From NCBI RefSeq assembly GCF_001050015.1, contig NZ_CVTB01000221.1:3642-67641 (forward strand): DNA of 64,000 nucleotides. Reading direction: 5' to 3'. The notes beneath the pieces are model-generated. The model did no database searches. It was not told where the DNA came from and was given only the letters and a program-made list of their open reading frames with translations. Below are positions 54,614 to 62,233 of this stretch, piece by piece. The translations under genes and the position numbers were made by a program. The DNA comes from Mycolicibacterium malmesburyense (GTDB taxonomy: Bacteria; Actinomycetota; Actinomycetes; Mycobacteriales; Mycobacteriaceae). Position 1 is the stretch's first letter. Every line of letters begins with the position of its first letter.

Positions 54614-55655
54614 ACGCCGACGCGCGGTAGGCGGCGACGATCGGCTCGAGTTCCTCGGGTGTCGCGCCGTGCATGATGAGCGCGTCGGCGCCGTAGTCGA
54701 ATTCCTTGCGCACCCTCTGGACGCACTGCTGCGGCGAACCGGTCGCGGCGGGTTCCAACCACTCGTCGGGGATCAGCGTCGCGATGTGCTCGATCTGCTC
54801 GGGCGACGCCTTGTGGTCGATGCCGCCCGGGATGGACTGAACCACGGGATCGTCGCGGAAACGTTGCAGCACAGCGGGATCCCAGCCGTTGGTGTTGACC
54901 AGCAGGTCGCCGTAGCCCTGCAGGTAGGTGGCCAGCCGGGCCACGGTCTTCTTCAGCCGCAACTCCTCGGGCAGATGGTCGCCGACCGTGGCGAAGCATG
55001 ACCACACCCGCACGGCGGCCGGATCGCGTCCGGCCTGCTCGGCGGCGTCCTTGACGGTCTTGACCGCGCGCTGCAGCGTCTCCGGGGTGAAGTAGGTGTG
55101 CAGGATGACGTCGTCGAACGCCCGCCCGCCCAGCGCCAGCGTCTGGGGGCCGAAGGCAACGATGGCCAGCCGAATGTCCTCGCGGAAGTCCGGATCGAGG
55201 AACAACACCTGATACTTGCCGATCGGTCCGTCGTGGTTGAAGATCACCTCGCCGTTCCACAGCCGACGCATGACCTGCGCGAAATCCTCCATCTGCGCGG
55301 TCGTCACCGACGGGATCCCGAACGCGCCGTACATCGCCGCCACCCCGCGCCCGATGCCCAGGGTGAACCGGCCGCCCGAGAGCCGGTGCATCGTCGTCGC
55401 CCATGACCCGGTGATCAGCGGGTGGCGGGTGTTGTGATTCGTTGCCGCCGTGGCGATCTGCATGCGCGACGTGACCGCGCACGCCGCGCCGACGAGCGAT
55501 GACGCCTCCTTGACGTTCCACCGTTCGGAGATGAACGCGGTGCCGAACCCGAGCTCCTCGCCGCGACGGGCCTCGTCCATCAACGTCGCCGGACCCTCGC
55601 CCCCGGCACCGGCCAACAGGTAGTAGCCCAGTTCGTTGAGCACTGATTCGGTCAC
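54612..55655 (-). CDS. LLM-class F420-dependent oxidoreductase
   Basis: 347-aa luciferase-like enzyme, distinct from the one at 51949. LGYYLLAGAGGEGPATLMDE, RRGEELGFGTAFISERWNVK, SRMQIATAATNHNTRHPLIT and LGIGRGVAAMYGAFGIPSVT are the core segments; HTYFTPETLQRAVKTVKDAA follows. The subgroup is annotated as F420-dependent in mycobacteria. The start is GTG at 55655, whose GTGA overlaps the NTF2-like stop. Last gene of the coupled run 59821-54612. Confidence 0.9.
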   Translation of the reverse strand: MTESVLNELGYYLLAGAGGEGPATLMDEARRGEELGFGTAFISERWNVKEASSLVGAACAVTSRMQIATAATNHNTRHPLITGSWATTMHRLSGGRFTLGIGRGVAAMYGAFGIPSVTTAQMEDFAQVMRRLWNGEVIFNHDGPIGKYQVLFLDPDFREDIRLAIVAFGPQTLALGGRAFDDVILHTYFTPETLQRAVKTVKDAAEQAGRDPAAVRVWSCFATVGDHLPEELRLKKTVARLATYLQGYGDLLVNTNGWDPAVLQRFRDDPVVQSIPGGIDHKASPEQIEHIATLIPDEWLEPAATGSPQQCVQRVRKEFDYGADALIMHGATPEELEPIVAAYRASA

Positions 55656-56029
55656 GCCCAGACTCCTTGCTTGTAGCCGCAGTTCCACACCTCGACGATC
55701 TTGCCGTCGACCACCCGGAAGACTTCCATACTGCCGATCGTGGTCTGCGTGCCGTCCTTCATCTTGATCGGCGACTGGTAGACGATCGCGACGTGCTCCC
55801 CGTCGGCACCGGCCACCACCAGGTTCAGGTCGAACCGGATGCTCTCCGACACCTCCCACATGTCGACCACCCGGCGCACCGCCTGCTCGTGGGTCAGGAC
55901 GTGCGCGGGCTCCCCCACCTCGTGACGGATCACCGTCTCGCCCAACAGCTCGTCGGCCATCGCGAAGTCCGCCTTGTTCCACGCCACCAGGTTGTACAAC
56001 TCCACCACCTCGCGCGCGGAGCGGCTCAT
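55652..56029 (-). CDS. SnoaL/NTF2-like polyketide cyclase-fold protein
   Basis: 125-aa alpha+beta barrel protein. VVELYNLVAWNKADFAMADE, IRHEVGEPAHVLTHEQAVRR and HVAIVYQSPIKMKDGTQTTI, then FRVVDGKIVEVWNCGYKQGV, match the NTF2-like/SnoaL fold with the usual W near the end. Such proteins act as isomerases, hydratases or dehydratases on ring compounds. The ATG at 56029 overlaps the kinase gene stop by 4 nt. Confidence 0.88.
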   Translation of the reverse strand: MSRSAREVVELYNLVAWNKADFAMADELLGETVIRHEVGEPAHVLTHEQAVRRVVDMWEVSESIRFDLNLVVAGADGEHVAIVYQSPIKMKDGTQTTIGSMEVFRVVDGKIVEVWNCGYKQGVWA

Positions 56030-57093
56030 GCGAACACCTCCAGGGCGCCGATGGCGTCGATCGCGGCCACCGCGCGGTCGGTGAGCGTCAGGCACAGCCG
56101 CCGGGATCGTTCCGGCAGCGCGTCCCACCCGTTGAGCGTGATGACCGGCAGCACCATCAGATAGACGGCGGCGAAGCGATAGTGCCGCCACGCCTCGTCG
56201 AATCCGTAGTCCGAGCCGCCGTGCCTGGCCAGATGGTCGAGGTACTCGCGAAGCAGCGCCTCGTCGTGGCCTTCGCGCACCACAGTCGGAAGGCCCTGTG
56301 TGACGAGGTAGGCCACGTCGGACGCCCCCGCACCCCTGGCGGCGAACTGGAAGTCCACGACCTTCATGGCATCGCCGGAGAAGAAGAGATTGTCGGCGCG
56401 GATATCGCCGTGCAGCAGCATGTTCCGCTCGCTGAGCGCGGGCAGCGCCTCCACCGCGCGTTCGGCGAAGCGTTCCGTGAACGCGGCCACCGCCGGCGGC
56501 ACACTCTGCGAGGTGTTCGCGCGGTAGATCTCCCAGCCCGGTCCGAACGCCGGCAACAACAGGTCCCGTGCGATCGGGGTGTCGATGCTCGGAAACTGCT
56601 CCAGCACGGCGGATTCGCCCGCCCACGAATGCAAACCCGCCAGTTGCCCGATGCAGGTGCGGGAGCGGTCCATCGTCAGCCCCGCCAGGTGATCGGCGTT
56701 GTCCCAGTTCGAGAGGTCCTCGAGCAACAGCACGAAATCGACGCTGTCGTCGGCCATCCGGGCAGTGTAGACCCGTGGGGTGTCCATCGGTGCACGCCCG
56801 GCCACGTCGCGGTAGAACGACAGCTCGCGCCGGTACCCGCCCAGCAACTCCATCGCGCCGCGCGCCTCCGACACCGCGGGCAGCTTCACGATCAGCGTGG
56901 TCGGAACGCCGGTCCCGCTCAGGTGCAGCCGGTACAACAGCGACGAGAAGCCGCTGTCCATCGCGATCTGCTCGACACGGACGTCGTCGACGGTCGCGCC
57001 GTCGAGACCCGCCTCGGTGCGCAGCGCCTCGGTCAACCAGTCGGCGTCGACCTCGTCGATGCCGCCCGGCACCGCGGCCGTGCTCGTCGTCAT
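56026..57093 (-). CDS. Phosphotransferase family protein (APH-like)
   Basis: 355-aa kinase-like protein. SGFSSLLYRLHLSGTG is the nucleotide loop, TLIVKLP the ATP Lys strand, VLLLEDLSNWDNADHL the hinge, NMLLHGDIRADNLFFSG the catalytic Asp loop (about residue 225) and VVDFQFAARGAGASDVAYLV the metal segment, with DFQ where the other APH-like gene has DWE. Subgroup of unknown acceptor found in lipid or steroid catabolic loci. ATGA overlap with the hydrolase upstream. One of two APH-like genes in the window. Confidence 0.88.
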   Translation of the reverse strand: MTTSTAAVPGGIDEVDADWLTEALRTEAGLDGATVDDVRVEQIAMDSGFSSLLYRLHLSGTGVPTTLIVKLPAVSEARGAMELLGGYRRELSFYRDVAGRAPMDTPRVYTARMADDSVDFVLLLEDLSNWDNADHLAGLTMDRSRTCIGQLAGLHSWAGESAVLEQFPSIDTPIARDLLLPAFGPGWEIYRANTSQSVPPAVAAFTERFAERAVEALPALSERNMLLHGDIRADNLFFSGDAMKVVDFQFAARGAGASDVAYLVTQGLPTVVREGHDEALLREYLDHLARHGGSDYGFDEAWRHYRFAAVYLMVLPVITLNGWDALPERSRRLCLTLTDRAVAAIDAIGALEVFA

Positions 57094-58199
57094 CGCGCAC
57101 CCCTCCCGTCGACCGCGGTCAGGAATCGCTCCGAGGCCCGCTGCACACCGCCCGCGAACAGGTGGCCGACGTGGCTGCCCCGATGCCAGTACAGTTCGCC
57201 GCCCCACCGCTCGTGCAGTCGTTCGGCCGGTTCCCGCCGCGCCATCTGGTCGTGCCAGGCGCCGACGATCAGCCGGCGCTCGGGCGGCGCCGTCGGCTCG
57301 ACGGCCTGGTAATCGACCACCGACATCACCCGCTCCACCGGCTCCGACCGCAACAGCTCGATCGTGTCGTACACCGACGGCCCCCACCGCCCCAGGTGCG
57401 CGGCGATCATCGCGTTGAGCCCGAAGATCGGTGTGTAGACCGCGACGGCGTCGACCTCCTCGAGGTGCGACACCAGGCCCGCCACGGGGCTGCCCATCGA
57501 AACCCCCGACACCGCAACCGCGCTCGCCTGCGGCCGCAGCCACCGAAGCACCGCCCGCACCTCGGAGACCACCCGGACCATGCCCGCCAGGTTGTTCAGC
57601 GGGTCCATGTTCGGATAGGTCGGCCACCGGTCGCGTCGCACTCCGCATCCGGGCTGCACCGGTAACGCGATGTTGTACCCGAGTTGCTCCTGCAGTCGCC
57701 GCGCCCGCGAGAACACCAGGTCGATCGGCAGCCCCTGGCCCGCCCCGTGCACCCACACCAGCCACGGCCGCGGCTCGTCACCGGTCCGGCACAGGTGCAC
57801 CACCGCCGTCGCGGGGCCGCCGAACTCGGCCAGCGACGCCGGCAGGTGGGGATCGTGCTCGAAGGTCAACTGCTCGTATCTGGTCCGGCCGAACCGGCGC
57901 CGACGGATCGCTCTCGGCCGCAGTTCATCCGGTGCGACGTGCACGCCGGTCATACCCAACCCGGCCAAAGTGTCGGCTGCCGCCGCGCAGGACTCGACCG
58001 TGCGCTCGACTCTCGGCGGCGGCGCGGTCAGCGTCATCCCGGACAGGGCCAGTTCGTCGAGGACGACCTCCCCGAGTTGCCGGGCACCCCTGCGTGACAG
58101 CGGCTTCCAATCGCCCGGCGCCGCCACCGCGGCGTGCGCCCGCGGCACCACACCCGCGAAATCGCGGCCGATGCGATAGGCGCGTTCGGCCGTTCTCAT
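57090..58199 (-). CDS. Alpha/beta hydrolase family protein
   Basis: 369-aa protein with a basic N-terminal helical part and a C-terminal alpha/beta-hydrolase. VVHLCRTGDEPRPWLVWVHG holds the oxyanion HGAGQG, AVAVSGVSMGSPVAG the nucleophile Ser (GVSMGS), and the late residues RRLIVGAWHDQ (acid) and HRGSHVGHLF (His). It probably hydrolyses the ester made by the coupled BVMO whose stop overlaps its start (ATGA). No signal peptide. Function inferred from context. Confidence 0.85.
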   Translation of the reverse strand: MRTAERAYRIGRDFAGVVPRAHAAVAAPGDWKPLSRRGARQLGEVVLDELALSGMTLTAPPPRVERTVESCAAAADTLAGLGMTGVHVAPDELRPRAIRRRRFGRTRYEQLTFEHDPHLPASLAEFGGPATAVVHLCRTGDEPRPWLVWVHGAGQGLPIDLVFSRARRLQEQLGYNIALPVQPGCGVRRDRWPTYPNMDPLNNLAGMVRVVSEVRAVLRWLRPQASAVAVSGVSMGSPVAGLVSHLEEVDAVAVYTPIFGLNAMIAAHLGRWGPSVYDTIELLRSEPVERVMSVVDYQAVEPTAPPERRLIVGAWHDQMARREPAERLHERWGGELYWHRGSHVGHLFAGGVQRASERFLTAVDGRGAR

Positions 58200-59821
58200 G
58201 CCAGCTTGAACCCGGTGTATCCGGCATCGGCAACCTCGTCGCAGCGACGCCGATACTCCGGGATGCCCGCGGTGTAACCCATGTACATCCGCTTCTTGCC
58301 CGGCACATTGCCGCCGTTGTACCAGGAATTGCAGGTCGGATGGTCGAGCACCGTGGGGGCCACCAGCGACGTCGCGTGTTCGATCCACTCGCGCTGGGCC
58401 TCGGGCAGCGCCTCGATGCTCCGGTAGCCGTGCCGTGTCAGGTAGTCGATGCAGTCGCTGATCCACTCGACGTGGTGTTCGAGGGCGGTCACGAAGTTGC
58501 TTGCGGGCGCGGGACTTCCGGGTGCCTGGATGATGAACAGGTTGGGGAAGCCGGCGACCGCGATCCCCAGGTAGGTGTAGGGGCCCTCGGCCGTCCAGAA
58601 GTCGCCGAGGGATTGGTGGTCGCGGCCGGTGACGGCGATCCGCGACATCGCCCCGGTCATCGCGTCGAATCCGGTCGCGTAGATGATCACATCGAGTTCG
58701 TGGTCGCCCTGCTCGGTGCGGATTCCCGTCGGGGTGACCTCCACGATCGGCCCCTTGCGCAGATCCACCAGCGTCACGTTGTCGCGATTGAACGTCTCGT
58801 AATAGCCCTGGTCGATGATCGGGCGCTTACATCCGAACGGATGGGTCGGGGTCAGTGCCGCCGCGGTCCCGGGATCCTCGACGATGCGCGCGACCGCCTC
58901 GCCGTAGAGTTTGGCGGCCATCTGATTGGCCTCGATGTCGAAGAACACGTCGCCCCAACTGAGCGCACCGATGATGCCGCCCTCCTCGACGGCACGCAGT
59001 TGCTCCTCGCGCGATGCGGACTTCAGCGGAGGTTTGGTCATCATCTCGAACATCACCGAGAACGCGCTCAGCCGCGCCGCACCCACGGCGTGTTCCCGTT
59101 GCGCCGCGCGGATCTCGGCGTAGTTGGCCTTCAGCTCGTCGAGTTCGCCGTCGTCGAACGCTCGGACCTGCCACGGCAGGGTGTAGGCCGGCGATCGCTG
59201 GAACACGGTGAGGTGGCCGGCCTGCTCGGCCACGACCGGGATCAGTTGCACCCCGGTGGAACCCGTCCCGATCACGCCGACCCGCTTGCCGGTCAGGTCG
59301 ACGTCGCTCTTCGGCCATCGACTGGTGAACAGCGACTGCCCGCCGAAGGCGTCCACGCCGGGGATCTCCGGTTCCTTCGGGATCGACAGGATGCCGGTCG
59401 CCGCCACGACGAACGGTGCGACGAGGGTGTCACCGTCCGCGGTCCGCACCCGCCATTCGGAGGCGGCCTCGTCGAAGGTCATCTCCGTGACCTCGGTGTG
59501 AAACCGTATGTCACGCCGCAGATCAAGCCGGTCGGCGACGAAGTTCAGGTAGGCCTCGATCTCGGGCTGGCGGGGCATCGTCTCGGTCCACACCCACTCC
59601 TGCTGGATCTCCTCGGAGAAGCTGTAGGAGTACTCGATGCTCTCGATGTCACAGCGAGCGCCGGGATACCGGTTGAACAGCCATGTGCCGCCGACGTTCT
59701 CGGCCTTTTCGAGCACGATGGTGCGCAATCCCTGCTCTCGCAGTCGATGCAGCGCGTACAGACCGGAGAACCCGGCCCCGACGACGATCGCGTCGAAGCG
59801 GGTGGTGTCGGATGTCCTCAC
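58196..59821 (-). CDS. Baeyer-Villiger monooxygenase (CHMO-like)
   Basis: 541-aa FAD/NADPH enzyme converting a ketone to an ester or lactone. FAD loop: AIVVGAGFSGLYALHRL. GGTWLFNRYPGARCDIESIE and YSYSFSEEIQQEWVW are the cyclohexanone-monooxygenase type segments; NADP loop VGVIGTGSTGVQLIPV; C-terminal GYTGFKL and CNSWYNGGNVPGKKRMYMGY are typical of the group. The fingerprint FxGxxxHxxxWP reads FGGQSLFTSRWP, with Phe where His is conserved. GTG 59821 has GAGGG 8 nt upstream. First gene of the coupled run to 54612; a palindromic operator lies 29 nt upstream. Confidence 0.93.
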   Translation of the reverse strand: MRTSDTTRFDAIVVGAGFSGLYALHRLREQGLRTIVLEKAENVGGTWLFNRYPGARCDIESIEYSYSFSEEIQQEWVWTETMPRQPEIEAYLNFVADRLDLRRDIRFHTEVTEMTFDEAASEWRVRTADGDTLVAPFVVAATGILSIPKEPEIPGVDAFGGQSLFTSRWPKSDVDLTGKRVGVIGTGSTGVQLIPVVAEQAGHLTVFQRSPAYTLPWQVRAFDDGELDELKANYAEIRAAQREHAVGAARLSAFSVMFEMMTKPPLKSASREEQLRAVEEGGIIGALSWGDVFFDIEANQMAAKLYGEAVARIVEDPGTAAALTPTHPFGCKRPIIDQGYYETFNRDNVTLVDLRKGPIVEVTPTGIRTEQGDHELDVIIYATGFDAMTGAMSRIAVTGRDHQSLGDFWTAEGPYTYLGIAVAGFPNLFIIQAPGSPAPASNFVTALEHHVEWISDCIDYLTRHGYRSIEALPEAQREWIEHATSLVAPTVLDHPTCNSWYNGGNVPGKKRMYMGYTAGIPEYRRRCDEVADAGYTGFKLA

Positions 59822-59849
59822 AGATAAGCCCTCACGTCCAGAAGTGGAG

Positions 59850-59870
59850 ATACTGTAACTATTACAGTAT
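59850..59870. promoter_or_regulatory. Perfect 9-bp palindromic operator at the divergent BVMO/Rieske promoter
   Basis: ATACTGTAA (59850-59858) and TTACAGTAT (59862-59870) are exact inverted repeats around CTA. It lies 29 nt upstream of the BVMO start and 120 nt from the Rieske start. The form suits a homodimeric TetR or GntR-type repressor; no regulator gene lies within the cluster. Confidence 0.75.
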
Positions 59871-59942
59871 TGCGCCGCACCGTCGGCCGGTTTTCGGGGA
59901 ACACCGGCTCGGAGCGCCGAGGTATCGCACTTCCTGAAACCG

Positions 59943-59952
59943 CTACTGTAAG
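59943..59952. promoter_or_regulatory. Second TACTGTAA half-site on the Rieske side
   Basis: CTACTGTAAG repeats the left arm of the palindrome at 59850. It lies 39-48 nt upstream of the Rieske gene start, where a promoter is expected, so it may serve the plus-strand transcript. Confidence 0.45.
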
Positions 59953-59990
59953 CTCTTCCATTAGTTCGTGGAGATGGGAGGCCGTGCGGC

Positions 59991-60989
59991 ATGAAAGTAC
60001 CGTTCACCTGGAAGGTCACCGGCTGGTTCATGATCGGCTGGTCCGCGGAATTCGCCGTGGGCGAGACGCGGCCGCTGCGGTACTTCGGCGAGGACCTGGT
60101 GGCCTATCGCGACGAGGACGGCGAGCTGCACGTGCTCTCCGCGCACTGCCGGCATCTCGGTGCGCACATCGGCCACGGCGGCAAGGTCGTCGGCGACTGC
60201 GTCGAATGCCCCTTCCACGGTTGGCGGTGGGGGCCGGACGGCACCAACCGCTACATCCCCTATCAGCCCGACAAGCCGAACAAGGCGCTGCGGCTGCGCG
60301 TCTTCCCGGTGCGCGAACAGTACGGCTGCGTGTTCGCCTGGCATCACCCCGAGGGCGAGCCGCCACGGTGGGAGTTGCCGGACCTGTTTCACAAGTTCCC
60401 GCAGTTCCCGACCGACGAAGACGCGTATTACCGCCCCTACCCGGAGTTTTCGAGCCGCGCGGAACGCGAGCCGGTGCATCCGCAGATCGTCGCGGAGAAC
60501 GGTCCCGACAGTGCGCACTTCCACTACGTGCATCACGCGACCGTCACCCCGAAGTGCCTCAACTGGGAGGTCGTCGACGAGGAGTGGCGGTTTTTGACCG
60601 GCTGGCCCGACGCATCCAGCGACGACCCGGACAAGATGTCGCTCTACATCCACAGCCACCTGTCCGGCCTCGGATTCGCGATCAGCGCCTTCGAGGGTTC
60701 GTCGAACCACCGGCTGATCTTCGCGTGCACTCCGGTCGAGGACGGCCACTCGGACATGTTCTATTCGATCTGGTGGCCCCGTCTGCCCGGTGACACCTCC
60801 GACGTCCCGCCGGAGGAGGTGCGCAAGAAGGTCGAGCGCCAGTTCATGGGGACCGTGTGGGACGACCTGAACATCTGGCGCTACCAGGAGTACATCGAGA
60901 ATCCCGCACTGTCGCGCACGGACGCAAAACCGTATATGGCGCTGCGGAAGTGGGCACAGCAGTTTTACGAAGTCCCGGCATCGGTGTGA
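59991..60989 (+). CDS. Rieske 2Fe-2S oxygenase, KshA/VanA-like
   Basis: 332-aa oxygenase subunit. The Rieske site is CRH (Cys53, His55) and CPFH (Cys73, His76), spacing C-x-H-x17-C-x2-H. The catalytic iron site lies in ENGPDSAHFHYVHHA (two His and an upstream Asp/Asn pair). The N-terminal FTWKVTGWFMIGWSAEFAVG is common to the ketosteroid 9-alpha-hydroxylase-like group. It needs a reductase not seen here. GGGAGG precedes the ATG. It is overlapped by 4 nt (GTGA) by the next gene. Substrate probably an alicyclic or steroid-like acyl-CoA or ketone. Confidence 0.9.
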   Translation: MKVPFTWKVTGWFMIGWSAEFAVGETRPLRYFGEDLVAYRDEDGELHVLSAHCRHLGAHIGHGGKVVGDCVECPFHGWRWGPDGTNRYIPYQPDKPNKALRLRVFPVREQYGCVFAWHHPEGEPPRWELPDLFHKFPQFPTDEDAYYRPYPEFSSRAEREPVHPQIVAENGPDSAHFHYVHHATVTPKCLNWEVVDEEWRFLTGWPDASSDDPDKMSLYIHSHLSGLGFAISAFEGSSNHRLIFACTPVEDGHSDMFYSIWWPRLPGDTSDVPPEEVRKKVERQFMGTVWDDLNIWRYQEYIENPALSRTDAKPYMALRKWAQQFYEVPASV

Positions 60990-61603
60990 AACCCGACCTC
61001 GCCGAGGTCGCGGCGCCCGGCCACACCGCGATCGTCACACAGGAATGTCAGGGTGCGGTCGTCGGACCCGACGCCGGGCTCAAGGTGCTGGCCGAGGAGG
61101 CCCGGCGCGAGGCGGTCCCCAACATCGAAAGGCTCCTGCCGGTAGCCCGTGATGCCGGTGTGACGGTGGTGCACTGCCTGGTCCAGCGACGGCCGGACGG
61201 GCGGGGCGCCAACCACAACGCGAAGATCTTCCAGATGAGCGCGACCACCGGCAATGTCATCGCGCCCGGCACCCCGGGCGCCGAACTGTTGCCCGAACTC
61301 GGGCCCGCGCCGTCCGACGTCGTGCTGCGCCGCTGGCACGGCATCGGCCCGATGGGCGGCACGGACCTGGACGCCGTGCTGCGCAACCTCGGGGTCTCGA
61401 CGATCGTCGCGGTCGGGGTCTCGGTCAACGTCGCGATCACGAACCTGGTGATGGACGCCGTCAACGCGACCTACCGCGTCGTCGTGCCGCGCGACGCGGT
61501 GGCAGGCATCCCCACCGAGTACGCCGATGCGATCATCGACAACACGTTGTCGCTGCTGGCGACGATCACCACCACCGACGAGTTGATCGACATATGGAAG
61601 TAG
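60986..61603 (+). CDS. Isochorismatase-fold protein lacking the canonical triad
   Basis: 205-aa protein with the cysteine-hydrolase fold pattern: AIVTQECQGAVVGPDAG at the position of DxQxxF, VVLRRWHGIGPMGGTDLDAV where K-x-x-x-S-x-F-x-x-T occurs, and GVSVNVAITNLVMDAVNATY where G-x-x-x-x-x-C-V-x-x-T occurs. Asp, Lys and Cys of the catalytic triad read Gln/Glu, Arg and Ala. It may be a non-Cys hydrolase (as in EntB-type isochorismatases) or a pseudoenzyme. The GTG at 60986 overlaps the Rieske stop by 4 nt, so it is coupled to it. Confidence 0.85.
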   Translation: MKPDLAEVAAPGHTAIVTQECQGAVVGPDAGLKVLAEEARREAVPNIERLLPVARDAGVTVVHCLVQRRPDGRGANHNAKIFQMSATTGNVIAPGTPGAELLPELGPAPSDVVLRRWHGIGPMGGTDLDAVLRNLGVSTIVAVGVSVNVAITNLVMDAVNATYRVVVPRDAVAGIPTEYADAIIDNTLSLLATITTTDELIDIWK

Positions 61604-61610
61604 CCGCGCA

Positions 61611-62225
61611 GTGACCGACACCGAGGACGACATCCGCGAATTCGCCAGGGTCAAACCGGCTCTGGGGTCTGACGAGATGGGTCGCTTCATCGCGGCGCTG
61701 CGCCGCCTGCAGAACATCACGGTTTCCAGTGATCCGGATGCCGCACTGTGGAACGACTCGGCCGCGCTGCTCGAGAGCGTGTGCGAGCGCCTGGAGGAAC
61801 ATCAGGCCCCGGCGGGCGTGGCACCTGCCGGCCGGGCGCCCAATCTGCCAGGCAACGGCCACCCGTTGATGCCGCCGTGGCAGGTGGTGACGTCCGGACC
61901 GGACGAGGTCAGGATGCGCGGCCACTTCAGCCGCTTCCACGTGGGCGGCAACGACGCCGTGCACGGCGGCGTCATCCCGCTGTTCTACGACTGGCACTTC
62001 GGGATGGTGGTCTCGGCCGCCGGCCGCCCCGACAGCCGGACCGCGTACCTGCACGTGGACTACCGACGGGTGACGCCGATCGATGTCCCGCTCGACGCCA
62101 GGGCGTGGATCGATTCGGTCGACGGGCGCAAACTCTTCGTGAGGGCGGAGATGACCGACGGGGACGGCAACGTACTATCCGAGGCCAATGGTCTGATGAT
62201 CAAACTGCTTGCCCACCAGCCTTGA
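61611..62225 (+). CDS. PaaI-like hotdog thioesterase
   Basis: 204-aa hotdog-fold protein. The first 75 residues are a helical extension (EMGRFIAALRRLQNITVSSD). The hotdog domain has the characteristic VGGNDAVHGGVIPLFYDWHF segment (HGG and the following helix) and TAYLHVDYRRVTPIDVPLDA (the second conserved strand). It should hydrolyse a CoA thioester or regulate CoA levels during activation by the next gene. GTG 61611, 7 nt after the preceding stop. Plus-strand operon with Rieske, isochorismatase-fold and FadD genes. Confidence 0.88.
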   Translation: MTDTEDDIREFARVKPALGSDEMGRFIAALRRLQNITVSSDPDAALWNDSAALLESVCERLEEHQAPAGVAPAGRAPNLPGNGHPLMPPWQVVTSGPDEVRMRGHFSRFHVGGNDAVHGGVIPLFYDWHFGMVVSAAGRPDSRTAYLHVDYRRVTPIDVPLDARAWIDSVDGRKLFVRAEMTDGDGNVLSEANGLMIKLLAHQP

Positions 62226-62233
62226 AAGGCACG

